Shown here in pieces: positions 26,654 through 34,985 of a stretch of 64,000 bases of DNA. Within the stretch, counting starts at the first letter, position 1. Every line of letters begins with the position of its first letter. The DNA lies in assembly GCF_009601015.1 (NCBI RefSeq), contig NZ_WITJ01000012.1, forward strand, positions 1-64,000, in the 5' to 3' direction. Below the pieces are notes generated by a model, which worked only from the letters and a program-made list of their open reading frames with translations, was not told the origin of the DNA and ran no database searches. The translations under genes were made by a program, and so were the position numbers. This DNA comes from Lactococcus hircilactis (GTDB lineage: Bacteria; Bacillota; Bacilli; Lactobacillales; Streptococcaceae).

Positions 26654-27385
26654 ATGGAAAATACGGATATTATCTACGGTGTGCATGCCGTTACAGAGGC
26701 ATTACAATCAGCAAAAGTAAACAAACTTTACATAGAGGAAAATCTTCGAGGAAAAAATGTTGATCACATTAAAATTTTAGCACGTGAAAAAAAAGTGAGT
26801 CTCTCGTGGACACCAAAGGCAGAATTGAATAAAATGTCAGAAAATGGAGTACATCAGGGAGTTGTGGCACGGGTCGCTGCGTTTTCATATGCTGACTTGG
26901 ATGAACAATTAAATCAGCTTAAAGAAAAAACAAATGCAACCCTCCTCATTTTAGATGAATTGACAGATCCTCATAATTTGGGATCCATTGCAAGAACTGC
27001 GGATGCAACAGGTGTTGATGCAATTATTATTCCAAAACATCGCTCTGTAGGAATTACACCAGTTGCAGTAAAGGCAAGTACTGGAGCGCTTCAACATGTC
27101 CCAGTGATTCGAGTGACGAACCTTTCTCAAGCATTGACCAAGCTAAAAGCAGCCAATTTTTGGATTTTTGGGACAGATATGGATGGAACGCCTTATGATC
27201 AATGGAATACCAACGGTAATGTCGCATTAATCATTGGAAATGAAGGAAAAGGAATTGCACTTAATCTTAAAAAGCAAGTGGATGAAATGATCACGATTCC
27301 GATGGTCGGACATGTTCAAAGTCTAAACGCTTCTGTCGCTGCAAGTGTTTTAATGTATGAAGTATTTAGAAATCGCTCAAAATAA
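26654..27385 (+). CDS. rlmB: 23S rRNA 2'-O-ribose methyltransferase RlmB (SpoU family)
   Basis: A 243-residue knotted SPOUT methyltransferase. The N-terminal substrate-binding domain begins IIYGVHAVTEAL. The SpoU motifs are LDELTDPHNLGSIARTADATG (motif 1, about 98-118, with the catalytic Asn and Arg), IIGNEGKGI (motif 2), and IPMVGHVQSLNASVAASV (motif 3). The expected target is Gm2251 of 23S rRNA, though paralogues modify tRNA. The promoter abuts the start codon, as for rsmB. Confidence 0.92.
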   Translation: MENTDIIYGVHAVTEALQSAKVNKLYIEENLRGKNVDHIKILAREKKVSLSWTPKAELNKMSENGVHQGVVARVAAFSYADLDEQLNQLKEKTNATLLILDELTDPHNLGSIARTADATGVDAIIIPKHRSVGITPVAVKASTGALQHVPVIRVTNLSQALTKLKAANFWIFGTDMDGTPYDQWNTNGNVALIIGNEGKGIALNLKKQVDEMITIPMVGHVQSLNASVAASVLMYEVFRNRSK

Positions 27386-27411
27386 GTCAAAAACTTGAAA
27401 AGGAATAAAAA

Positions 27412-28281
27412 ATGACGTTTAAAATTTTAACAGATTCAACTTCCGATCTTGAATTAAGTTTTACAAAAGCGCATGAGATTCAAGTTCTTGATTTGACTGT
27501 CACTGTTGGAAATCAAGTTTATACAACATTTGGTGAGGGAAGTTTAAAACCAGATGAACTATTACAGATGATGCAAAGCGGGCAAAGTGTGCAGACATCA
27601 CAAATTAATTCAGGAGTATTTGCTGATACGTTCAAAAAATATGCTGAAAAATCAGAAGATGTATTGTACATTGGCTTTTCATCAGGTTTATCTGGAACAT
27701 TTCAATCGGCTGTTATTGGACGTGAGATGGTTCTTGAAACTTTTCCAGATGCAAAAATTATTTTAGTGGATAGTTTAGCAGCGGCTTCTGGCGAGGGTAT
27801 TTTGGTAGAACAAGCAGTTCTTTTGAGAGATGAAGGGCTCCAGATTGATCAAGTTGCAATGCTGATTGAGACTTTGAAAATGAGAGTGAGCAGTCAGTTT
27901 ATGGTTGAGGATTTAAATCATTTGGCAAGAGGTGGAAGAATCCCAAAAGCTGCTGCGTTAGTAGGTACAATGGCCAATATCAAGCCGCTTTTAGATGTTG
28001 ATGCGAAGGGGAAATTAAGACAAGTCTCGAAAGTTCGTGGGAAGAAAAAGGCAATCAAACACTTGATTGATCAGACGATGAGTGCTCTTGATTTACAGTA
28101 TCCTAAAATTGTAATTGGCTATTCTGGAGAAATCGGGACAGCGCTCGAGATAAAAACGCAAATTCTTGAAAATTCATCTGTTCAGGAAGTTGAGATTCGT
28201 CCAATTGGATCAACCATCGTGACGCACACAGGAAAAAATACACTGGCTATTTTCTCTATTTCACAAAAAGTTAGAAAATAA
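27412..28281 (+). CDS. DegV family fatty-acid-binding protein
   Basis: 289 residues of the DegV/FakB family, which bind fatty acids and present them to the kinase FakA for phosphorylation and use in phospholipid synthesis. Motifs are ILTDSTSDL (about 4-12), the TSQINSGVF segment (about 62-70), GLSGTFQSA (about 88-96) and RGGRIPKAAA. An AAAAGGAA site precedes ATG 27412, 27 bases after rlmB, so it may share that transcript. The lipid specificity cannot be told. Confidence 0.85.
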   Translation: MTFKILTDSTSDLELSFTKAHEIQVLDLTVTVGNQVYTTFGEGSLKPDELLQMMQSGQSVQTSQINSGVFADTFKKYAEKSEDVLYIGFSSGLSGTFQSAVIGREMVLETFPDAKIILVDSLAAASGEGILVEQAVLLRDEGLQIDQVAMLIETLKMRVSSQFMVEDLNHLARGGRIPKAAALVGTMANIKPLLDVDAKGKLRQVSKVRGKKKAIKHLIDQTMSALDLQYPKIVIGYSGEIGTALEIKTQILENSSVQEVEIRPIGSTIVTHTGKNTLAIFSISQKVRK

Positions 28282-28297
28282 TCTAAAAAAATTACAA

Positions 28298-28337
28298 AAA
28301 ATCACAGTTCTACTATTGTTTTACTGTGATTTTGTGT
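28298..28337 (+). terminator. degV terminator
   Basis: Arms AAAATCACAGT and ACTGTGATTTT (28298-28308 and 28323-28333) form an 11-bp stem, followed by GTG rather than a long T run, so it is moderate. Confidence 0.65.
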
Positions 28338-28382
28338 TAAAATAGATAATGGGCGTGATTAGGTAAAACTTATCATACGCCC
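28335..28382 (+). promoter_or_regulatory. ftsA promoter and leader hairpin
   Basis: Extended -10 TGTTAAAAT (28335-28343) is followed, at about the expected start of transcription, by a long hairpin: GGGCGT (28351-28356) pairs with ACGCCC (28377-28382), with inner pairing GATTAG/CTTATC (one mismatch). The leader then runs 53 bases to ftsA. Confidence 0.5.
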
Positions 28383-28435
28383 ACTTAAATAACGATAAAA
28401 ATGAATTGTGATGGACGAGGAAAGGAGTCACTTTT

Positions 28436-29812
28436 ATGGCCAAAAGTGGACTTTACACAGGCGTTGATATTGGTACAAATACGATTAAAGTATTGGTTGC
28501 TGAATACGTCTCAGATGAAATGAATATAATCGGTGTTGGAAACGCCAAAAGTGATGGGTTGAAAAACGGCATCATTGTTGATATAGAAAAAGTTTCTCAA
28601 GCGTTGGTGAAAGCTGTTCACGCAGCAGAAGAACGAGCTGGAATTACGATTGATCACATCAATGTCAGTATTCCTGCGAATCAACTTGAAATGGAACCTT
28701 GTCAAGGCATGGTTCCAATCATTGGAGAAACGAAGGAAATTACGGACAACGATGTATTGCAAGTTGTTCAAAACGCATTGATGCGTGGAATTGTTCCTGA
28801 ACGTGAAATTATTAGTGTTGAAACAACAGAGTTTACAGTGGATGGTTTCCAAGGTATTTCAGATCCACGTGGCATGTTTGGTGTGCGTTTAGAGATGCGT
28901 GGATTGATTTATACTGGTCCAAAAACATTAATTCACAATATCAGAAAAGTAGTTGAGCGTTCTGGACTCACTGTTGATAATATCGTGATTGCACCTCTTG
29001 CGATGTCGCGCTATGTACTCTCAGAAGGTGAACGTGAATTTGGCACAATTGTGATTGATCTTGGGGCAGGACAAACTACTGTCAGTGGGGTTAAAGAACA
29101 AAAATTAGTGTTTACACATACCAGCCCTGAAGGCGGAGAGTATGTAACGAAAGATATTTCGACAGTATTGAATACCTCATTGTCAGCTGCAGAAGATTTG
29201 AAAGTGAATTATGGGGAAGCAAGTACTGAGCGTGCTAGTCAAGAAGAATATTTCTTGGTGGATGTTGTCGGTAAAACAGAACCAGAGCAAATCACCGAAT
29301 TTTATCTTTCTCAAATCATTGAAGCACGGTTGAGTCAGATTTTTGATGGGGTCAGAAAAGACATTGAACGGCATCAAAATTTTGATGCACCTGGTGGTGT
29401 TGTCCTTCTTGGTGGTGCGGCTGCGATGCCGGGTGTTGTAGATCTTGCAACTCGGATGCTTAACTTAAATGCTCGACTTTTTGTTCCTGCTGAGATGGGG
29501 CTTAGAAATCCTGCATTTGCACAAGTGATTAGTGTGATTGATTTTGTAGGAAATCGAAGCGATATTGATGTTTTAGTTTCACATGCAATTAGCGGGGATT
29601 ACAGCTATGTTGTTTCTGAACCTACAGAATCTTTTGTAACCCCAGTTATTCAAATGCCTGCGTCTCAAAATGGAGGAGCGCCAACAGAACAACAGCCTGC
29701 TGAAACGAATTTTTATCAAGCCCCTGTTGTTACTAAAACGCCAGAACCTGAAGAGGAAAAAGAAGGTGTTGTTGATCGTATCAAAAATATGTTTGGCAAC
29801 TTATTTGACTAA
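28436..29812 (+). CDS. ftsA: Cell division protein FtsA
   Basis: A 458-residue actin-like ATPase that anchors FtsZ to the membrane and recruits the divisome. GVDIGTNTIKVLVAE (about 9-23, phosphate 1), IDLGAGQTTV (about 209-218, phosphate 2) and VVLLGGAAAMPG (about 320, adenosine) are visible. After a Pro/Gln/Glu-rich linker the conserved C-terminal amphipathic membrane helix is present (VVDRIKNMFGNLFD). An AAAGGAG site precedes ATG 28436. It is 26 bases upstream of ftsZ. Confidence 0.97.
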   Translation: MAKSGLYTGVDIGTNTIKVLVAEYVSDEMNIIGVGNAKSDGLKNGIIVDIEKVSQALVKAVHAAEERAGITIDHINVSIPANQLEMEPCQGMVPIIGETKEITDNDVLQVVQNALMRGIVPEREIISVETTEFTVDGFQGISDPRGMFGVRLEMRGLIYTGPKTLIHNIRKVVERSGLTVDNIVIAPLAMSRYVLSEGEREFGTIVIDLGAGQTTVSGVKEQKLVFTHTSPEGGEYVTKDISTVLNTSLSAAEDLKVNYGEASTERASQEEYFLVDVVGKTEPEQITEFYLSQIIEARLSQIFDGVRKDIERHQNFDAPGGVVLLGGAAAMPGVVDLATRMLNLNARLFVPAEMGLRNPAFAQVISVIDFVGNRSDIDVLVSHAISGDYSYVVSEPTESFVTPVIQMPASQNGGAPTEQQPAETNFYQAPVVTKTPEPEEEKEGVVDRIKNMFGNLFD

Positions 29813-29838
29813 TCACACAGAAAACGGAGAATTAAATA

Positions 29839-31110
29839 ATGGAATTTTCATTTGATACAGACTTGACACAAGGTGCTGTCATTAAAGTTATCGGTGTCGG
29901 CGGTGGAGGAGGAAACGCCATCAATCGGATGATTGAAGAAGGTGTTTCAGGTGTTGAATTTATCGCGGCAAATACAGATGTTCAAGCATTGCGTAGCTCA
30001 AAAGCAGATACAGTGATTCAACTTGGACCAAAATTAACTCGTGGGCTTGGAGCTGGTGCACAGCCAGAAGTAGGACAACGTGCTGCTGAAGAATCTGCAG
30101 AAACGATTTCACAAGCGCTCGAAGGTTCGGATATGATTTTCATTACTGCTGGAATGGGCGGTGGAACAGGAACTGGTGCGGCACCAATCATTGCACAAAT
30201 TGCTAAAGAATTGGGAGCATTAACGGTTGCTGTTGTGACGCGTCCATTTGGTTTTGAAGGATCAAAACGGTCTTATTTTGCTACTGAGGGAATTGAAGAA
30301 TTACGTGCGAATGTTGATACTTTGTTGATCATTTCAAATAATAACTTGCTTGAAATCGTAGATAAGAAAACACCTTTGACAGAAGCTTTACGTGAAGCTG
30401 ATAATGTTTTAAGACAAGGCGTTCAAGGAGTTACAGATTTAATTACGAATCCTGGAATGATTAATCTTGATTTTGCGGATGTGAAAACAGTGATGGCAAA
30501 TAAAGGGGATGCATTGATGGGAATCGGTGTTGCGACTGGTGAAGACCGTGTCATGGAAGCAACACGTAAAGCAATCTACAGTCCCTTGCTTGAAACAACA
30601 ATTGAAGGTGCTGAAAATGTGCTTTTGAATGTGACTGGTGGTATGGACATGAGCTTGACAGAAGCTCAAGATGCTTCTGAAATTGTAATTTCAGCAGCTG
30701 GAAATGATGTTAATATTTTACTTGGAACATCTCTTGATCCAAACATGAAGGATGAAATTCGTGTGACTGTTGTTGCAACAGGTGTTTCTAAAGAAGAAGT
30801 TGAAGCGGTATTTAATCCATCTTCCCGTAAAGAAGATACAAACCGTCGTCAAAACTTTGTTCATAACACAAATTTGACACATACTCCAGTGAGTCGTTCT
30901 TCTCAAGCAGCGACATCAAATCATGCTCAAAATCAAAATAATAATGCTGCAAACTCTGCTTTTGGGGATTGGGATTTGCGTCGTGAAGTTTCTCCACGCC
31001 AATCGGTTAATAACACTAATAATCATGAGGCTTCTAACGTTACAAGTTTTAATGGCGTTCCAAACTCTGAGGATGATTTAGATACACCGCCTTTCTTTCG
31101 TAAACGTTAA
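29839..31110 (+). CDS. ftsZ: Cell division protein FtsZ
   Basis: A 423-residue tubulin-like GTPase that forms the Z ring. [13 protein letters not shown] (about 16-28), the tubulin signature [10 protein letters not shown] (about 107-116) and the T7 loop NLDFAD region are present. An Asn/Gln-rich linker leads to the conserved C-terminal peptide [12 protein letters not shown], which binds FtsA and SepF. A CGGAGAATTAAATA spacer precedes ATG 29839. ylmE begins on the next base after the stop codon. Confidence 0.98.
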   Translation: MEFSFDTDLTQGAVIKVIGVGGGGGNAINRMIEEGVSGVEFIAANTDVQALRSSKADTVIQLGPKLTRGLGAGAQPEVGQRAAEESAETISQALEGSDMIFITAGMGGGTGTGAAPIIAQIAKELGALTVAVVTRPFGFEGSKRSYFATEGIEELRANVDTLLIISNNNLLEIVDKKTPLTEALREADNVLRQGVQGVTDLITNPGMINLDFADVKTVMANKGDALMGIGVATGEDRVMEATRKAIYSPLLETTIEGAENVLLNVTGGMDMSLTEAQDASEIVISAAGNDVNILLGTSLDPNMKDEIRVTVVATGVSKEEVEAVFNPSSRKEDTNRRQNFVHNTNLTHTPVSRSSQAATSNHAQNQNNNAANSAFGDWDLRREVSPRQSVNNTNNHEASNVTSFNGVPNSEDDLDTPPFFRKR

Positions 31111-31791
31111 ATGACAATTGAAGAAAATACTAAACATATCATGATGAAGGTAGATGCGGCTAAAGCTGTGTCTCCTTATCCTAATCAAGAGGTTACGGTT
31201 CTTGCGGTCACAAAATATGTGGATGCTAATTTGGCACGCGAAGTTGTGGAAAGCGGAATTTCAAATATTGCTGAAAATCGAGTAGAATTATTTTTAGATA
31301 AATATCGTAAACTAAAGGATTTTGACATTACTTGGCATTTGATTGGTAATTTACAGCGTCGAAAAGTGAAAGAAGTAATCAACTTGGTTGATTACTTTCA
31401 TGCTTTAGACTCGTTGAAGCTTGCTCAAGAAATTGAAAAGCGGGCGGAACATAAAATCAAATGTTTCTTAGAAGTGAATATTTCTGGCGAAGAAAGTAAA
31501 CATGGTTTTTCTATTCGTGCGCTGGATCAAATTCTTTTAGAGTTTGCTCAATTTTCTAAAATTGAGATTGTTGGTTTAATGACCATGGCTCCTTTTGAAG
31601 CTGATGAAAAAGAATGTGCTCAGATTTTTCATGATTTGAAAGCATTGCAAATGAAGATTTCTGAAATGAAAATCCCAAATGTGTCCTGTACAGAATTAAG
31701 TATGGGAATGAGTAGAGATTATCAAGTGGCGATTCAAGAAGGGGCTACATTTGTTCGAATTGGTCATGAATTCTTTCGTGGCATCGCATGA
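31111..31791 (+). CDS. ylmE: YggS/YlmE PLP homeostasis protein
   Basis: A 226-residue pyridoxal-phosphate-binding protein with an alanine-racemase-like barrel, thought to buffer PLP. The PLP lysine lies in VLAVTKYVD (about residue 36). WHLIGNLQRRKV (about 81-92), GLMTMAPF and SMGMSRDY(Q)VAI follow the family pattern. The start codon abuts the ftsZ stop codon with no spacer, so it relies on coupling. It is the usual gene after ftsZ in Gram-positive dcw clusters. Confidence 0.93.
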   Translation: MTIEENTKHIMMKVDAAKAVSPYPNQEVTVLAVTKYVDANLAREVVESGISNIAENRVELFLDKYRKLKDFDITWHLIGNLQRRKVKEVINLVDYFHALDSLKLAQEIEKRAEHKIKCFLEVNISGEESKHGFSIRALDQILLEFAQFSKIEIVGLMTMAPFEADEKECAQIFHDLKALQMKISEMKIPNVSCTELSMGMSRDYQVAIQEGATFVRIGHEFFRGIA

Positions 31792-31964
31792 AACGCGCAT
31801 TGAACGGTTGCTTTTTAGTGAAAACGTTCAAGATTGAAATGAAAAAACACGATTCACTTCTATATTTTAAAATTTGTTCTTAAAATGAATCATTATTGAT
31901 GGTAAGTTTTGGAAATTAATGTTAAAGTGATGATATTAAACTAAGTTAGGAACTGGAGGAAATA

Positions 31965-32567
31965 ATGGCCTTTAAAGATTGGGTAAATAATCTACGTGAT
32001 TATTTTGTAGAGGAAGATGAAACATTTGATGAAACGCCTCGTCCTGTGCAAAAACCAAAACCAGTAGTTGTCCCTACGCCATCAAATTCAGCAGTTGAAG
32101 AAAAAGTGAGACCTGCGGTGACGACACAAACTCGTGATCCTCAACGTCAAACTTCAAGACCTCAAGTGCAACAAAGAGTACAAACATCAAATCGTCCTTT
32201 TGTGGCACCAAAAGAAAAAACGTTAGAAAAGAACTCAATGAATCAGACAACAACAGTGCAACAACAAGTTTCAGCAGCAATTTCTACAATTGCAATTAAA
32301 GAACCGCGTGCGTATGCCGATATCATGGAAGCCGCTCGCATTATAAAAAATGGAGAGTCGGTTCTTGTGAATTTTAAATATATGGGAGATAATCAAGCGC
32401 GCCGTTCGATTGATTTTATGACGGGCGTTGCTTTCACGATTGATGGGGATATTCAAAATGTTGGGGGTCAAATTTTCTTGATGACGCCAGCACATATCAC
32501 TGTTGACGCTGCTAAAGAAATGTCTGTTTTAGCAGGGAAAAATTTTGAAAGCTATGATTTATATTGA
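31965..32567 (+). CDS. sepF: Cell division protein SepF
   Basis: A 200-residue FtsZ-binding membrane anchor. The N-terminal amphipathic helix (MAFKDWVNNLRDYF) inserts into the membrane. A long Pro/Gln/Thr-rich linker spans residues about 20-100. The C-terminal DUF552 domain (about 108-200, EPRAYADIMEAARII, RRSIDFMTGVAF, IFLMTPAHI) forms the ring-like polymer. A TGGAGGA site precedes ATG 31965, after a 173-base gap from ylmE. The stop codon overlaps ylmG (ATGA). Confidence 0.95.
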   Translation: MAFKDWVNNLRDYFVEEDETFDETPRPVQKPKPVVVPTPSNSAVEEKVRPAVTTQTRDPQRQTSRPQVQQRVQTSNRPFVAPKEKTLEKNSMNQTTTVQQQVSAAISTIAIKEPRAYADIMEAARIIKNGESVLVNFKYMGDNQARRSIDFMTGVAFTIDGDIQNVGGQIFLMTPAHITVDAAKEMSVLAGKNFESYDLY

Positions 32568-32866
32568 TGATGACCATTTCAACGTTAGGTTTTATTGCAA
32601 ATTTCATTAACATTTTATTTATTCTGATGAATATTTATAGTTGGATTTTGGTGGCTTATGCTTTAATGAGCTGGGTGCCTCAAATTCAAACAAGTAGTAT
32701 TGGACGCATTTTGACACGGGTGGCACGCCCTTATTTGAGTTTGTTTGATCGCTTGCCATTGCGGATTGCGGGACTTGATTTATCTGTTCTTGTGGCATTG
32801 ATTTCGCTTCAGGTGATTGAACAATTTATTCGGATTGTGTTTAATATGCTGGTGCGTTCGATGTGA
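32564..32866 (+). CDS. ylmG: YggT family membrane protein YlmG
   Basis: 100 residues with two hydrophobic segments (about 8-32 and 68-95) flanking SWVPQIQTSSIGRILTRVARPYLSLFD, the YggT signature of an NPW/NPF-like loop region. Its role in septum organisation and ion balance is not settled. It overlaps sepF by four bases and ylmH by one, so the three genes are translationally coupled. Confidence 0.9.
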   Translation: MMMTISTLGFIANFINILFILMNIYSWILVAYALMSWVPQIQTSSIGRILTRVARPYLSLFDRLPLRIAGLDLSVLVALISLQVIEQFIRIVFNMLVRSM

Positions 32867-33654
32867 TGAGTCATGAAGATATTTATCAGCATTTTAAAGC
32901 TGATGAGCGCCAGTTTATTGAGCGGTGTTTGGATTGGCTGATGCAAGTTGATGATCAGTACAGTGTGATCAGTACGTATTTTTTGAATCCTAGAGAAGCT
33001 TTAATTTTAAAGCAGCTGATTGGAAATCGAGACATTCAGTGCTTTTCGACGGGTGAGCTTGCTCTGTCAGAGCTGACAAAAATTATTTTGGCTCCGTCAT
33101 TTTATATTTTGGATGTTGCGGATTTTGATTTGGCGTTGCTTGAAATTCAGTTTGCGCATCACTATAATCAACTGAGCCATGCGCAAGTCTTGGGGGCGTT
33201 GCTTCATCAAACGGGCGTAAAACGTCAGGAGATTGGAGATATTGTCATTACTGACAAAACGGTCCAAGTGTTTGTCAGTCGTCACTTGATTGATGTTTTT
33301 GAAAGCATTGACAAAATTGCTCGTGTTGCGGTAAAAATCAAAGCTATTGAGCTGTCAGCGCTGACAAAAAGTAATCAAGAGGCCACAAAAGAAGTGATTC
33401 TTGTGGAAACTGCGCGCATTGATAAAATAATTGCAGCTTCTTTTAAAGTTTCTCGCAATCTTGCTGCGAATATGGTAGAATCAAAGAAGGTAAAAGTAAA
33501 TTACCTCGAAATTGAAAAAAGAAATGGTGTTGTTAGAAGTGGGGATTTGATCAGTGTCCGTGGATATGGTCGGATTCGGATTTCGGATTTTTTAGGTGAA
33601 ACTAAAAAAGGAAAGCAACGCGTTTCTGTGGAAATTCTAAAAAATAGAAAATAA
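32866..33654 (+). CDS. ylmH: S4-domain RNA-binding protein YlmH
   Basis: About 262 residues with a C-terminal S4 RNA-binding domain (RIDKIIAASFKVSRNLAANMVESKKVKVN, split around residue 190-220). YlmH relatives act in rescue of stalled ribosomes and lie in the division cluster. I use ATG 32866 (MSHEDIYQ), which overlaps the ylmG stop as TGATG; a GTG three bases earlier is possible. It contains three palindrome variants in frame (LSELT, VITD, LSALT), the highest number in any gene here. Confidence 0.92.
   Translation: MSHEDIYQHFKADERQFIERCLDWLMQVDDQYSVISTYFLNPREALILKQLIGNRDIQCFSTGELALSELTKIILAPSFYILDVADFDLALLEIQFAHHYNQLSHAQVLGALLHQTGVKRQEIGDIVITDKTVQVFVSRHLIDVFESIDKIARVAVKIKAIELSALTKSNQEATKEVILVETARIDKIIAASFKVSRNLAANMVESKKVKVNYLEIEKRNGVVRSGDLISVRGYGRIRISDFLGETKKGKQRVSVEILKNRK
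33065..33078. repeat. Palindrome variant inside ylmH (TGTCAGAGCTGACA)
   Basis: Both arms are kept and the centre is changed. It is read as Ser-Glu-Leu-Thr. Confidence 0.8.
33243..33256. repeat. Palindrome variant inside ylmH (TGTCATTACTGACA)
   Basis: One base differs from the 14-mer. It is read as Val-Ile-Thr-Asp. Confidence 0.75.
33353..33366. repeat. Palindrome variant inside ylmH (TGTCAGCGCTGACA)
   Basis: A fully palindromic variant read as Ser-Ala-Leu-Thr. Confidence 0.9.
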
Positions 33655-33727
33655 TTTAGAAATAAATGAGAATGGCTTGAGGTTGATTTTCGATTGTAAA
33701 ATGAACGCTTGAGCTAAAGGAGGAGTG

Positions 33728-34645
33728 ATGACATTAAATAGTCTTGACGTCCAAAACAAAACATTTAATCCACAATGGCGTGGATTTAATAAGCACGAAG
33801 TGGATGAATTTTTGGATATCGTTGTACGTGATTACGACGATTTTGCACAAACATTGAAAGATCAAGAGCGTGAGTTGAAATCTTTGCGTGAACGCGTGAA
33901 ATATTTTGATGAGATGAAAGATTCGTTAAATAAATCCATTGTTGTTGCTCAAGATGCGGCGGATAATTTGCGTGCGCAAGCGCAAAAAGAAGCAGATGGA
34001 ATGATTGGTGAGGCAGCAACGCGAAGTCAGATGACTGTTGCTGAAGCATCAACAAAAAGTCAAGCCATCATTGATGCTGCAAAAAAAGAAGCCAGCTATA
34101 TTTTGAATTCAGCGGCTGATGATGCGCGTGAATTAGTACGAAATACGGATGATTTGAAGCGCCAAATGCGGATTTATCATCAACGGATGTCTTCAATGAT
34201 TGAAACACAAATGGCTTCTATTTCGTCAGATGAATGGGAAGAAGTCATCAAACCAACGTCAAATGATTATTTGATTAATCCTGAAGAAAAACTTCAAGAA
34301 ATCATTGAAGCAACGAATCAAGAGACAGTGGAAATTAAAACACCGCTGGAAACTGAACCAAAAGCGGCGATAGGTGATGATGAAGCTGAAATCACTTCTG
34401 AAATTCAAGCAACGTCAAATGAGATGGAAAATCCAGTTGATGGTGAAGAACAAAAGCTTGAAAATGAAGCACCATCAGTAGATACGCCAGAAGATGTGGA
34501 AAATGAAACGCTCGAAGCAGACGTTGCGCCAGCAATTGAAACACCTGAAGTCATTTATCCCGAACTTGAAGAAAATCCAGGTTCTGTTGAAAATACGGTG
34601 AATGAAGCGCTTGAAAAAAGTCAAGATCATGAAACACAAAACTAA
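33728..34645 (+). CDS. divIVA: Cell division initiation protein DivIVA
   Basis: About 305 residues. The N-terminal membrane-curvature domain (LDVQNKTFNPQWRGFNKHEVDEFLD, in two parts around residues 6-30) is followed by a long coiled coil (about 35-165). The C-terminal 110 or so residues are highly acidic (Glu/Pro/Thr-rich), as in streptococcal and lactococcal DivIVA. It localises to septa and poles and is a known PASTA-kinase substrate in relatives. ATG 33728 follows AAGGAGG closely; GTG 33725 is an alternative. Confidence 0.94.
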   Translation: MTLNSLDVQNKTFNPQWRGFNKHEVDEFLDIVVRDYDDFAQTLKDQERELKSLRERVKYFDEMKDSLNKSIVVAQDAADNLRAQAQKEADGMIGEAATRSQMTVAEASTKSQAIIDAAKKEASYILNSAADDARELVRNTDDLKRQMRIYHQRMSSMIETQMASISSDEWEEVIKPTSNDYLINPEEKLQEIIEATNQETVEIKTPLETEPKAAIGDDEAEITSEIQATSNEMENPVDGEEQKLENEAPSVDTPEDVENETLEADVAPAIETPEVIYPELEENPGSVENTVNEALEKSQDHETQN

Positions 34646-34679
34646 ATGAAAATCAAACCAACAGCGATAATTTATATTT

Positions 34680-34888
34680 CAAGCAAGCAGATGAGGATGG
34701 AAGATCTGTAATCCCTATTTTGTCGCTTATCAGTTGATTTTGATCCAGAATGGATTTGTTTTTGGACTGAAATGAAGTAAGTCCAAACGTGTCACAGACG
34801 TTACCTGTTTTGAGTTTTCTGTCAGTACTGACAGAAAAAATAAAGGTGGTACCACGGCTTTTCGTCCTTTTTCGAAAGTCGTTTTTTT
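34680..34888 (+). promoter_or_regulatory. T-box leader of ileS
   Basis: The T-box sequence AAAGGTGGTACCACGG (34843-34858) is followed by a terminator with arms ACGGCTTTTCG and CGAAAGTCGT and a T run (34854-34888). A candidate specifier codon ATC (Ile) sits at 34711-34713 in GATCTGTAATCCC. Uncharged tRNA-Ile would stabilise the antiterminator and allow ileS transcription. The position normally held by stem III is occupied by a palindrome copy (34820-34833). Confidence 0.85.
34820..34833. repeat. Palindrome copy in the ileS T-box leader
   Basis: Perfect 14-mer with flanks TTTTC/GAAAA extending the stem (TTTTCTGTCAG/CTGACAGAAAA), placed immediately 5' of the T-box sequence. Confidence 0.95.
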
Positions 34889-34902
34889 GTATGAAAAATA
34901 AG

Positions 34903-34958
34903 TTTTCCACTGTGAATAAATTTTGTCAGCGCTGACAGAACTTATTCACAGTGGAAAA
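34903..34958. repeat. 56-bp near-perfect inverted repeat before ileS
   Basis: Outer arms TTTTCCACTGTGAATAA (34903-34919) and TTATTCACAGTGGAAAA (34942-34958) match over all 17 bases. The inner part is TTTTGTCAGC/GCTGACAGAA, a palindrome variant, so 27 of 28 positions can pair, counting one G-T. Each arm contains one TTATTCACA, a match to the DnaA-box consensus TTATNCACA, in opposite orientation. It ends 18 bases before the GGAGG site of ileS. No T run follows. Confidence 0.9.
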
Positions 34959-34985
34959 AGTGAGAATACTCCGTGGAGGAAAAAA

